This document shows, piece after piece, positions 8,557-15,467 of a DNA stretch of 44,341 nt. Within the stretch, counting starts at the first letter, position 1. Each line of letters starts with the position of its first letter. The notes under the pieces were generated by a model, which saw only the letters and a list, made by a program, of their open reading frames with translations, did no database searches and was not told the DNA's origin. A program made the position numbers and the translations under genes. Source of the DNA: an uncultured Loktanella sp. (GTDB taxonomy: Bacteria > Pseudomonadota > Alphaproteobacteria > Rhodobacterales > Rhodobacteraceae); NCBI GenBank assembly GCA_937132065.1, contig CAKZNT010000033.1:1-44341 (forward strand), written 5' to 3'.

Positions 8557-9915
8557 ATGACAGATTCTTCTATCGGGACACCGGAGCAACTCCGCGACCC
8601 GAATTATACACCTCCATTGGCGAAAGCCATTCCACTGGGCATCCAGCACGTTTTGGCGATGTTCGTTTCCAACGTGACACCTGCGATCATCGTTTGTGGC
8701 GCGGCTGGCATCGGCTTTGGCTCTGACCAAGGCGCGCTTGGCTTCCCTGACATGACTTACATGATCCAGATGTCCATGCTGTTTGCGGGTCTTGCGACAT
8801 TGATCCAGACGATCGGTATAGGTCCAGTTGGTGCGAAGCTACCAATCGTTCAGGGCACATCGTTCGCGTTCTTGCCAATTATGATCCCTGCGGTTGCGGG
8901 TCTTGGGGCGGCTGGTCTTGGCGGGTTGATGACCGGCATCATGATCGGTGGCATCTTCCACTTCTTTATCGGCACGTTCATCGGTAAAATCCGGTTTGCG
9001 CTGCCGCCATTGGTGACAGGCCTGATCGTTTTGATGATTGGTCTCGCGCTTGTGAAGGTTGGCATCCAATATGCTGCGGGCGGCGTCCCAAAGATGGGCT
9101 CCGAGGACTTTGGCACAATGGCCATGTGGTTCCCAGCGCTTGTCGTTGTGTTCGTGACCCTTGCTCTCAAGTTCTACACAAAAGGCATGTTGTCTGTTGC
9201 CGCTGTTCTTGTTGGTTTGATTGTTGGCTACATCGTGGCTTACTTCATGGGGCAGGTCAGCTTTGCAAACGTTGGCCGTGCGGCGTCTTTCGCGCTTCCT
9301 AACCCTTTCCGTTGGGGCTTTGAGTTGAACTGGGCGATCATCATCGGCATGTGCCTGATGGCGTTCATCTCTGCGATTGAAACAGTGGGCGACGTCTCTG
9401 GGATCACCAAAGGTGGCGCTGGTCGTGAAGCGACTGACGAAGAGATCACAGGCGCAACATACGCGGACGGTCTGGGCACTGCGGTTTCCGGTATCTTCGG
9501 CGGCCTGCCAAACACATCCTTTAGCCAAAACGTTGGCCTGATTGCGATGACTGGGGTTATGTCCCGTCACGTTGTGACCATTGGTGCGATCTTCCTGATT
9601 GTTGCGGGCTTGATCCCGAAAATCGGTGCGATCATCAACACTGTGCCAATCAACGTGCTTGGCGGCGGTGTGATCGTGATGTTCGGCATGGTTGCCGCGG
9701 CTGGTATGTCGATGCTGGCTGACGTGAACTGGAACCGTCGCAACATGATCATCTTTGCTGTGTCTTTGGCTGTTGGCCTTGGTCTCCAGCTTGAGCCATC
9801 CGCGCTCCAGCACACTGGTAAAACACTTCAGATCCTTCTGACATCTGGCCTGCTGCCAGCTGCGGTGATCGCGATTGTGTTGAACCTGATCCTGCCAGAG
9901 GAACTGGACGAGTAA
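8557..9915 (+). CDS. NCS2-family purine/xanthine permease
   Basis: A 452-residue inner-membrane symporter of the nucleobase-ascorbate (NCS2) family with about 14 hydrophobic helices. Family signatures include LPIVQGTSFAFLP in the third helix region, ISAIETVGDVSGITKGG and NTSFSQNVGLIAMTGV; the last is characteristic of the xanthine/urate/uracil branch. The frame is open for 46 more codons upstream, but the ATG at 8557, after AAGGGA, gives a normal N-terminus. The upstream neighbour degrades allantoin, so a purine substrate (xanthine, urate or similar) is more likely than uracil. Codons favour CCA and ACA more than the neighbouring genes do, which would fit strong expression. Confidence 0.92.
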   Translation: MTDSSIGTPEQLRDPNYTPPLAKAIPLGIQHVLAMFVSNVTPAIIVCGAAGIGFGSDQGALGFPDMTYMIQMSMLFAGLATLIQTIGIGPVGAKLPIVQGTSFAFLPIMIPAVAGLGAAGLGGLMTGIMIGGIFHFFIGTFIGKIRFALPPLVTGLIVLMIGLALVKVGIQYAAGGVPKMGSEDFGTMAMWFPALVVVFVTLALKFYTKGMLSVAAVLVGLIVGYIVAYFMGQVSFANVGRAASFALPNPFRWGFELNWAIIIGMCLMAFISAIETVGDVSGITKGGAGREATDEEITGATYADGLGTAVSGIFGGLPNTSFSQNVGLIAMTGVMSRHVVTIGAIFLIVAGLIPKIGAIINTVPINVLGGGVIVMFGMVAAAGMSMLADVNWNRRNMIIFAVSLAVGLGLQLEPSALQHTGKTLQILLTSGLLPAAVIAIVLNLILPEELDE

Positions 9916-9935
9916 TCGGACCATTCTAATCACAA

Positions 9936-9957
9936 CACGCCCCGTTTGGGGCCGTGT
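9936..9957. other. Short hairpin after the permease
   Basis: CACG-CCCC pairs with GGGG-CGTG around a GTTT loop and one bulged C. It lies 20 nt after the permease stop and directly before the stronger terminator, so the pair may act together. Confidence 0.35.
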
Positions 9958-9959
9958 GC

Positions 9960-9997
9960 AAGGGGCGCTCCTTATGGGGCGCCCTTTGTCGTTTTTG
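9960..9997 (+). terminator. Rho-independent terminator after the permease
   Basis: A 12-bp stem with two G-U pairs (arms 9960-9971 and 9976-9987) closes a TTAT loop and is followed by a T-rich tail (TGTCGTTTTT). It lies 45 nt after the permease stop codon. Confidence 0.75.
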
Positions 9998-10167
9998 CCT
10001 ACGGGTTCATGCACAGTTTTGCCGAACCCACTTACCCTTAGGGCAACATTTGACGAGGAGAGATATTTTGACGCGTTCACTGATATGCCGATACTGTTTA
10101 CGCTGGTGGTTTCCTCGTTGATGAATAAACTGAGACCAGCAATCCCAAAACACCAAAGGACGACAAA

Positions 10168-11016
10168 ATGAAATTGGTTCGGTTCGGAGACAAGGGCGCA
10201 GAAAAGCCAGCCCTGCTGGATGATGCTGGCGTGCTGCGCGATTTGTCGGCCCATCTGCCTGATATCACGGGGGCCACTTTATCGGATGCGGTTCTGGAGA
10301 AGATCAGGGCGCTGGACCCTGCCGCATTGCCCGTTGTTGCGGGCGATCCGCGCATTGGTGCTTGCGTCGGCAACATCGGCAAATTCTTGTGTATTGGCCT
10401 GAACTATTCAGATCATGCCGCCGAAGCAGGGATCGACATTCCGACCCATCCGATCCTTTTCTTCAAGGCGAACTCGGCTGTTGTCGGCGCTTACGACGAT
10501 GTTGTGATGCCGCGTGGCTCTGTGGCCACAGATTGGGAGGTCGAGTTGGGTGTCGTGATCGGGCGCGAAGCCAAATACGTCAGCGAGGCCGATGCCCTTG
10601 ATTATGTCGCAGGTTACTGCGTGGTCAATGACGTCTCAGAGCGGGACTATCAGACCAAGCTTGCGGGCCAGTGGACCAAGGGGAAATCCTGCGACACTTT
10701 CGGCCCGATTGGTCCCTACCTTGTCACCCGCGACGATGTGCCCGATCCGCAAGCGCTGGCGATGCACTGCGATGTGAATGGCAAGCGGATGCAGACGGGC
10801 AACACGGGCACGATGATCTTTAGCGTGGCCCAGATCATTGCGCATCTGTCCTCGCTCATGACGCTGCATCCCGGTGATGTGATCACCACAGGCACACCGC
10901 CCGGTGTCGGGATGGGCATGAAACCCGTGCCTGTTTACCTCAAGGTCGGGGATGTGATGGACCTCGCGATCGAGGGACTTGGTGCGCAACGCCAAGTGGT
11001 TGGCCAAGACGCCTAA
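10168..11016 (+). CDS. Fumarylacetoacetate hydrolase family protein
   Basis: A 282-residue member of the FAH superfamily, which hydrolyses or cleaves C-C or C-N bonds of keto-acid-like substrates with one divalent metal. Visible family features are IGLNYSDHAAEAG, the acidic metal-binding region DWEVELGVVIG, VNDVSERDYQ, KSCDTFGPIGPY and the C-terminal HPGDVITTGTPPGVG. Related proteins are often labelled ureidoglycolate lyase or 2-hydroxyhepta-diene-dioate isomerase, and sequence alone does not settle the substrate. The purine-degradation neighbours make a role late in ureide breakdown possible. The ATG follows AAAGGA. Its stop overlaps the stop of the converging oxidoreductase gene by 4 nt. 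Confidence 0.88.
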   Translation: MKLVRFGDKGAEKPALLDDAGVLRDLSAHLPDITGATLSDAVLEKIRALDPAALPVVAGDPRIGACVGNIGKFLCIGLNYSDHAAEAGIDIPTHPILFFKANSAVVGAYDDVVMPRGSVATDWEVELGVVIGREAKYVSEADALDYVAGYCVVNDVSERDYQTKLAGQWTKGKSCDTFGPIGPYLVTRDDVPDPQALAMHCDVNGKRMQTGNTGTMIFSVAQIIAHLSSLMTLHPGDVITTGTPPGVGMGMKPVPVYLKVGDVMDLAIEGLGAQRQVVGQDA

Positions 11017-11873
11017 TTGCGGGCGAGCAATTCCAGATAGAGGGCGGCGTGGTCAAGATCTGCGCCGCCCATTTCGTTGCACAGGTGATCAAAACGGGCT
11101 TGCATATCGGCGGTCAGCGGCAGGGTGAGGCCCGCGCTTGTGGCCTCGTCCATAATGTTGTCGAGGTCTTTGAGCTGGATCGCGGCCCGTCCGCGCGGCG
11201 CGAGATCATTGTCGGTCATACGTGCGCCGTGAAGCTGCAAAACGGTGCTATCTGCAAAGCCGCCGCGCAAGGCCTCGCGCACGGCCGCGGGGTCCGCGCC
11301 GCCGCGTTGCAGCAGCAACATGGCCTCTGCCACTGCGCCGATTGTGATCGCGACGATGCCCTGATTGGCAAGCTTGGCAAGCTGCCCCGACCCCGATGGG
11401 CCAACAAGAACGGGCGTGCCCATCGCGGCCAGAAGATCGCGGGCGGCTGCAAATGTCGCGGGGTCGCCCCCCACCATGATTGCCAGTGTCGCCGCCTTTG
11501 CGCCGTCCGTGCCGCCTGACACGGGGGCATCTAGATGGGCCACGCCAAGGGCCGCAAGACTGGCGGATTGGGCGCGCGCCTCGGCGGGTTTGATCGACGC
11601 CATCTCGATCCAGATTTGCCCGTCCGACAGGGCCGCCCTTAGGTCGGGCTGGTCCATCACCGCGAGGCTTGCCGCGCCGTCAGAGAGCATCGAAATGACA
11701 AAGTCTGCCCCTTGCGCGGCATCTGCGGGCCGCGCCGCAACCGTGACACCTTGTAGCGCATCCGCTTTGGCGCGATTGCGGTTCCATGCGACGACGTCGT
11801 GCCCCGCTTGCGCTAGGGTCTCTGCCATCGGATGCCCCATCATTCCAATCCCGAGAAATCCGATTTTTGCCAT
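11013..11873 (-). CDS. Beta-hydroxyacid dehydrogenase (HIBADH/tartronate-semialdehyde reductase family)
   Basis: A 286-residue NAD(P)-dependent enzyme. The N-terminal Rossmann motif is GFLGIGMMGHPMA, the substrate-binding signature is DAPVSGG (about 115-121), and the catalytic lysine is Lys167 (GSGQLAKLAN). The usual NN after the lysine helix is NQ here. Members reduce tartronate semialdehyde or oxidise 3-hydroxyisobutyrate and related acids. Next to ureide-degradation genes, tartronate-semialdehyde reductase (glyoxylate salvage) is an attractive guess but not proven. It lies 24 nt downstream of the XRE-cupin regulator on the same strand, probably in one transcript. Confidence 0.88.
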   Translation of the reverse strand: MAKIGFLGIGMMGHPMAETLAQAGHDVVAWNRNRAKADALQGVTVAARPADAAQGADFVISMLSDGAASLAVMDQPDLRAALSDGQIWIEMASIKPAEARAQSASLAALGVAHLDAPVSGGTDGAKAATLAIMVGGDPATFAAARDLLAAMGTPVLVGPSGSGQLAKLANQGIVAITIGAVAEAMLLLQRGGADPAAVREALRGGFADSTVLQLHGARMTDNDLAPRGRAAIQLKDLDNIMDEATSAGLTLPLTADMQARFDHLCNEMGGADLDHAALYLELLARN

Positions 11874-11897
11874 GTCAGGAGTCTACTTTTGCTGGTG

Positions 11898-12452
11898 CTA
11901 GAATGTTGGTGGGGTGCAGGCGCTGACGATACGGCAGGTTGCCTTGCCAATATTGCGAAAGCGGTGCGGCTGGCGGCTGTCAAACATATACCCGTCACCG
12001 GTTTTGAGCAGCTTGACCCGATCACCAACCGTGAGTTCGATCTCGCCAGCAACGATGATTCCCGCCTCTTCGCCTTGGTGTTTAAGCAGTTCCATCCCCG
12101 TGTCAGCGCCCGCAGGATAGGTTTCGTCCAAAAGCTGCAAAGTATGCGAGCTGGCGTTGCCCAATTGGCGCAGTGACACGGCGGCCAACCCCGACTGGGG
12201 GGACACTTCGGTGAATTCTTCGGCAGCATAGAAAATTTGCGGTTCGCTGGCTTCCTCGATGATGGCGAAAAACTCGGCGATGCTCATGGGGATCGCATCA
12301 AGCAGGCTCTTGAGAGAGGCCACGGAGGGACTGGTTTTATTCTGCTCGATCAATGAGATCGTGCCATTTGTCAGCCCTGCCCGCGTGGCAAGCTCGCGTT
12401 GTGACAGGCCGCGATCAAGTCGAATGGCCTGTAGCCTAGTGCCGATATCCAA
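11898..12452 (-). CDS. XRE-family regulator with C-terminal cupin domain
   Basis: A 184-residue regulator with an N-terminal HTH_3 domain (about 7-60; GLSQRELATRAGLTNGTI) and a C-terminal cupin-2 domain (about 105-182; GEEAGIIVAGEIEL and GDGYMFDSRQPHRF). This architecture is that of PuuR, SutR and similar regulators of amine and amino-acid catabolism. The start is a TTG at 12452 preceded by AGGGGG. It diverges from the gabT-like gene across a 206-bp region that contains a 20-bp palindrome, so it may regulate gabT, itself and the downstream dehydrogenase. Confidence 0.9.
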   Translation of the reverse strand: MDIGTRLQAIRLDRGLSQRELATRAGLTNGTISLIEQNKTSPSVASLKSLLDAIPMSIAEFFAIIEEASEPQIFYAAEEFTEVSPQSGLAAVSLRQLGNASSHTLQLLDETYPAGADTGMELLKHQGEEAGIIVAGEIELTVGDRVKLLKTGDGYMFDSRQPHRFRNIGKATCRIVSACTPPTF

Positions 12453-12530
12453 AATTGCATTCCCCCTGCGTCAACCTACGGCACTTTGCGCGCAATGAGT
12501 AGTAAAGACTCGCGCGTTTGCGCAGTTTTC

Positions 12531-12550
12531 GCGATGTGAAATGACATCGC
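12531..12550. promoter_or_regulatory. 20-bp palindrome, candidate operator for the XRE-cupin regulator
   Basis: Arms GCGATGT (12531-12537) and ACATCGC (12544-12550) are exact reverse complements with a 6-nt spacer. The site lies between the divergent regulator and gabT genes, 23 nt upstream of the gabT -35 candidate. Confidence 0.45.
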
Positions 12551-12573
12551 TTAGAAGGGGTCGAAAATGGCGG

Positions 12574-12601
12574 TTGACAGTTAATTCAAACGTAATATGA
12601 G
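12574..12601 (+). promoter_or_regulatory. Candidate sigma-70 promoter of gabT
   Basis: A perfect -35 box TTGACA (12574-12579) is followed after 16 nt by the weaker -10 box TATGAG (12596-12601). It is about 57 nt before the gabT start codon. Confidence 0.45.
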
Positions 12602-12658
12602 AATTTTAAACAGTCAGTTGGGCCGCGCGCCCAGTTTGCCCGTAGAAAGGGATTACCG

Positions 12659-14044
12659 ATGTCGAACAAGCCTAAGAAAAAAGCCACCAAAGCGGTCGCA
12701 AAAGCCAAGCCAGCAATCGCGATTGTGCCTGATGTTGTCACGTCCGTGAAGGCAAACGCCGATCTGGTCGCGCGCCGTGATGCCGCTGTGGCACGGGGTG
12801 TCGCTTCTGCGACTGCCGTCTTTGCAGAGCGCGCTGAAAACGCCGAGTTGTGGGACGTTGAGGGCAACCGTTTTATTGATTTTGCAGGCGGTATCGCCGT
12901 TCTCAATACGGGCCACCGTCACCCCAAGGTGATTGCCGCCGCGAAGGCGCAAGAAGATCACTATACACACACCAGTTTTCAGGTTGTGCCATACGAACCC
13001 TATGTTGCCTTGGCTGAAAAGCTGAACGAACTGGCGCCAGGTGATCACGCAAAGAAATCGCTTTTGGTCACAACGGGCGCAGAAGCGGTTGAAAATGCAG
13101 TGAAAATTGCGCGCGCTGCGACGGGCCGTTCGGGCGTTATTGCCTTCACGGGCGGATACCACGGGCGCACGCTTTTGACGCTTGGCATGACGGGCAAGAT
13201 TTCACCTTACAAAAAGGACGTGGGTCCGTTCCCTGCGGATATCTTCCGCGCACCGTTCCCGAATGCGCGTGACGGGATCACTGTTCAGGACGCATTGACG
13301 GGCTTGCAGAACCTGTTTCTGACAGACGCGCAGCCAGAACGGGTCGCCGCGATCATCATCGAGCCTGTGCTGGGCGAGGGTGGTTATACGCCTGTGCCGT
13401 TCGAGATGCTGCGCGAGTTGCGCAATATCTGCGACACACACGGCATCATGCTGATTGCTGACGAAATCCAGTCCGGCTTTGGCCGCGCTGGCGCATGGTT
13501 CGCGATTGAACATTCGGGCGTTGTGCCTGACCTGATCACCGTGGCCAAATCAATGGCTGGCGGTTACCCGATTGCGGGTGTTGTCGGGCGCGCTGACGTG
13601 ATGGATGCGATGATTCCGGGCGGTTTGGGCGGCACATATGGCGGTAACCCTGTTGCTTGTGCGGCGGCCTTGGCTGCGATCGAGGTGATCGAAGAAGAAG
13701 AGCTGCTTGCCCGTTCCATGACCTTGGGCGAAACCTTCCGCGCGCGTTTTGCCGATATCGGCGCACGGGTTGCACCGTTCCGCATGTGGGATATTCGCGG
13801 CCTTGGCGCGATGCTCGCTGTCGAGTTTGTCACCGACTTTGAATCCGCGACACCTGATGCGGCTTTGACAAAGGCGGTTGTTGCCCATGCGCTCAAGCGT
13901 GGCCTGATCCTGCTGTCATGTGGTATGCACGGGAATGCGCTGCGGATCATGGTTCCGCTGACGGCGTCTGATGCGGTCATCGACGAAGGTCTTGCGATCT
14001 TTGAAGCGGCGCTTGCAGATGCGATTGCCGATCTGCCAAACTAA
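12659..14044 (+). CDS. gabT: Class III aminotransferase, probable 4-aminobutyrate transaminase
   Basis: A 461-residue PLP-dependent fold-type I enzyme. The PLP lysine is Lys297 (ITVAKSMAGGYPIAG), the cofactor-binding aspartate is in LIADEIQSGFGR, and TTGAEAVENAVKIAR binds the phosphate. It is closest in appearance to GABA:2-oxoglutarate aminotransferase, which makes succinate semialdehyde, although 5-aminovalerate activity is common in the group. It has an unusual leader: the first 30 or so residues are rich in Lys and Ala (KPKKKATKAVAKAK) before the normal GabT start (LVARRDAAVARGV). A good AAGGGA site supports the long start. It diverges from the XRE-cupin regulator and ends in a clear terminator. 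Confidence 0.87.
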   Translation: MSNKPKKKATKAVAKAKPAIAIVPDVVTSVKANADLVARRDAAVARGVASATAVFAERAENAELWDVEGNRFIDFAGGIAVLNTGHRHPKVIAAAKAQEDHYTHTSFQVVPYEPYVALAEKLNELAPGDHAKKSLLVTTGAEAVENAVKIARAATGRSGVIAFTGGYHGRTLLTLGMTGKISPYKKDVGPFPADIFRAPFPNARDGITVQDALTGLQNLFLTDAQPERVAAIIIEPVLGEGGYTPVPFEMLRELRNICDTHGIMLIADEIQSGFGRAGAWFAIEHSGVVPDLITVAKSMAGGYPIAGVVGRADVMDAMIPGGLGGTYGGNPVACAAALAAIEVIEEEELLARSMTLGETFRARFADIGARVAPFRMWDIRGLGAMLAVEFVTDFESATPDAALTKAVVAHALKRGLILLSCGMHGNALRIMVPLTASDAVIDEGLAIFEAALADAIADLPN

Positions 14045-14065
14045 GGCGACAATAATAGATGCGAC

Positions 14066-14093
14066 AAAGGCGGGCCATGTGCCCGCCTTTTTT
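14066..14093 (+). terminator. Rho-independent terminator after gabT
   Basis: AAAGGCGGGC and GCCCGCCTTT form a perfect 10-bp stem with a CATGT loop, followed by further Ts (six in a row). It starts 22 nt after the gabT stop. Confidence 0.93.
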
Positions 14094-14114
14094 GTGGAAT
14101 CACCGCAACGAAAT

Positions 14115-14141
14115 TGCAAAAAGCGCGCGCGCTTCTTTGCA
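14115..14141. repeat. Inverted repeat upstream of the TAXI-TRAP operon
   Basis: TGCAAAAAGCGC pairs with GCGCTTCTTTGCA around a central GC, with one bulged base. The span is 27 nt. It begins about 20 nt past the gabT terminator. No T-run follows, so a protein-binding site is as likely as an RNA hairpin. Confidence 0.45.
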
Positions 14142-14405
14142 GTTGCCCTGCATTTTCCCCTCGATAATCCCGCTTGCTTAATAAAATAAACGGCTCTACC
14201 GTCGAAGAGTAAGACCGAGGGGGCGGCGATCAATTGGTGCGGTTTTGCAGGTTATAAGCAGGGCATCCCCAGTGATCGACTGTAGGTTTCAAGCGCTGTT
14301 TTTGCAGTTCTGGAAAATTGCGTTACGCTACCCGCGCTATTGCCAAGCAAGCCGTCCTCCGCAATGGTGGAGGCAGTTTCTAGAATACTTATCCGGGAGA
14401 AGACC

Positions 14406-15365
14406 ATGAAATTTTTCAAACACCTAGCTCTGATGGGGGCCATCGCGAGTGGCTCCGCGGCGACAGCCGAAGAGCAGTTCATCACCATCGGGACGGGCGG
14501 CCAAACGGGCGTTTACTTCGTTGTTGGTCAGTCAATCTGCCGCCTCGTGAACCGTGGCACAGCAGATCACAACCTCAAGTGCACAGCGCCTTCTACGGGC
14601 GGCTCTATTGCGAACATCAACGCAATTAAAGCGGGTGACATGGACATGGGCGTGGCCCAGTCCGACTGGCAGTTCCACGCCTATAACGGCACATCCAAGT
14701 TCGAAGAAGACGGCGCATTTGATAACCTGCGCGCTGTATTCTCTGTGCACGGCGAGCCGTTCACTGTGATTGCACGTGCGGACGCGGGCATCGCGACATT
14801 TGACGACCTCAAGGGCAAGCGCGTGAACGTGGGCAACCCGGGTTCCGGCCAGTTGGCAACAATGGAAGTTGTTCTCGACGCTAAGGGTTGGACAATGGAC
14901 GACTTCGCACTCGCATCCGAGTTGAAGCCAGCCGAGCAAGCCGCCGCACTGGGCGACAACAAGGTTGACGCGATCATTTATACAGTTGGCCACCCGAACG
15001 GCTCCATCCAAGAAGCTGTTTCGACAGTTGACGCGGTGATGGTTCCTGTTGAGGGCGCTGAAATCGAAGCGCTGATCGCTGACAATCCGTTCTACGCGGC
15101 TGCAACCATTCCTGGTGGCATGTATGAAGGCTCCCCTGAGGACACAACCACATTCGGCGTTAAGGCGACATTCGTGACGTCTGCGGACGTTGACGATGAG
15201 GTTGTTTATCAGGTTGTTAAGGCTGTCTTCGACAACTTTGACCGCTTCAAGCGTCTGCACCCTGCGTTCGAGAACCTCACAGAAGAAGAAATGATTTCTG
15301 GTGGTTTGTCTGCGCCTCTGCATGACGGCGCTGCGCGTTACTACAAAGAGCGTGGCTGGATGTAA
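14406..15365 (+). CDS. TAXI-family TRAP transporter substrate-binding protein
   Basis: A 319-residue periplasmic binding protein. A signal peptide covers about residues 1-20 (MKFFKHLALMGAIASGSAATA). The TAXI signature follows (ITIGTGGQTGVYFVVGQSIC), then the DMGVAQSDWQFHAYNG ligand-site region. TAXI proteins feed TRAP permeases; known examples bind glutamate or similar small acids, but the ligand here is unknown. The ATG at 14406 was chosen because it gives the signal peptide, and GGGAGA precedes it. Codon choice resembles that of highly expressed genes. A strong hairpin lies between this gene and the permease gene. Confidence 0.93.
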   Translation: MKFFKHLALMGAIASGSAATAEEQFITIGTGGQTGVYFVVGQSICRLVNRGTADHNLKCTAPSTGGSIANINAIKAGDMDMGVAQSDWQFHAYNGTSKFEEDGAFDNLRAVFSVHGEPFTVIARADAGIATFDDLKGKRVNVGNPGSGQLATMEVVLDAKGWTMDDFALASELKPAEQAAALGDNKVDAIIYTVGHPNGSIQEAVSTVDAVMVPVEGAEIEALIADNPFYAAATIPGGMYEGSPEDTTTFGVKATFVTSADVDDEVVYQVVKAVFDNFDRFKRLHPAFENLTEEEMISGGLSAPLHDGAARYYKERGWM

Positions 15366-15387
15366 TCCGCTACTTCGTTTGTGAAAA

Positions 15388-15419
15388 TTGCAACGGCTGG
15401 GGTGACCTCGCCGTTGCAA
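15388..15419 (+). other. Intercistronic hairpin between binding protein and permease
   Basis: Arms TTGCAACGGC (15388-15397) and GCCGTTGCAA (15410-15419) are perfectly complementary, with a 12-nt loop. There is no T-run. It lies 22 nt after the binding-protein stop, a typical place for an mRNA-stabilising stem that keeps binding protein in excess over permease. Confidence 0.7.
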
Positions 15420-15467
15420 GACAAAACCAGACAAGTGCCCGATAACGGGCCGTAGGGGGGGAACCAC

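Larger units (their letters stand above)
14045..14405 (+). promoter_or_regulatory. 361-bp non-coding leader of the TRAP operon
   Basis: No gene is seen here. After the gabT terminator the stretch holds a near-perfect GC-centred inverted repeat (14115-14141), three copies of TTTGCAG (14136-14142, 14244-14250 and 14301-14307), and a small stem CCTCC/GGAGG about 40 nt before the binding-protein start. The promoter must lie here, but I cannot place convincing -35 and -10 boxes. Confidence 0.5.

Noticed and set aside
8839-10254. Long minus-strand open frame opposite the purine permease
   Set aside because: The permease is certain on the plus strand; the antisense product is rich in His, Arg and Asn and looks like a shadow translation. 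It also runs through the permease terminator.
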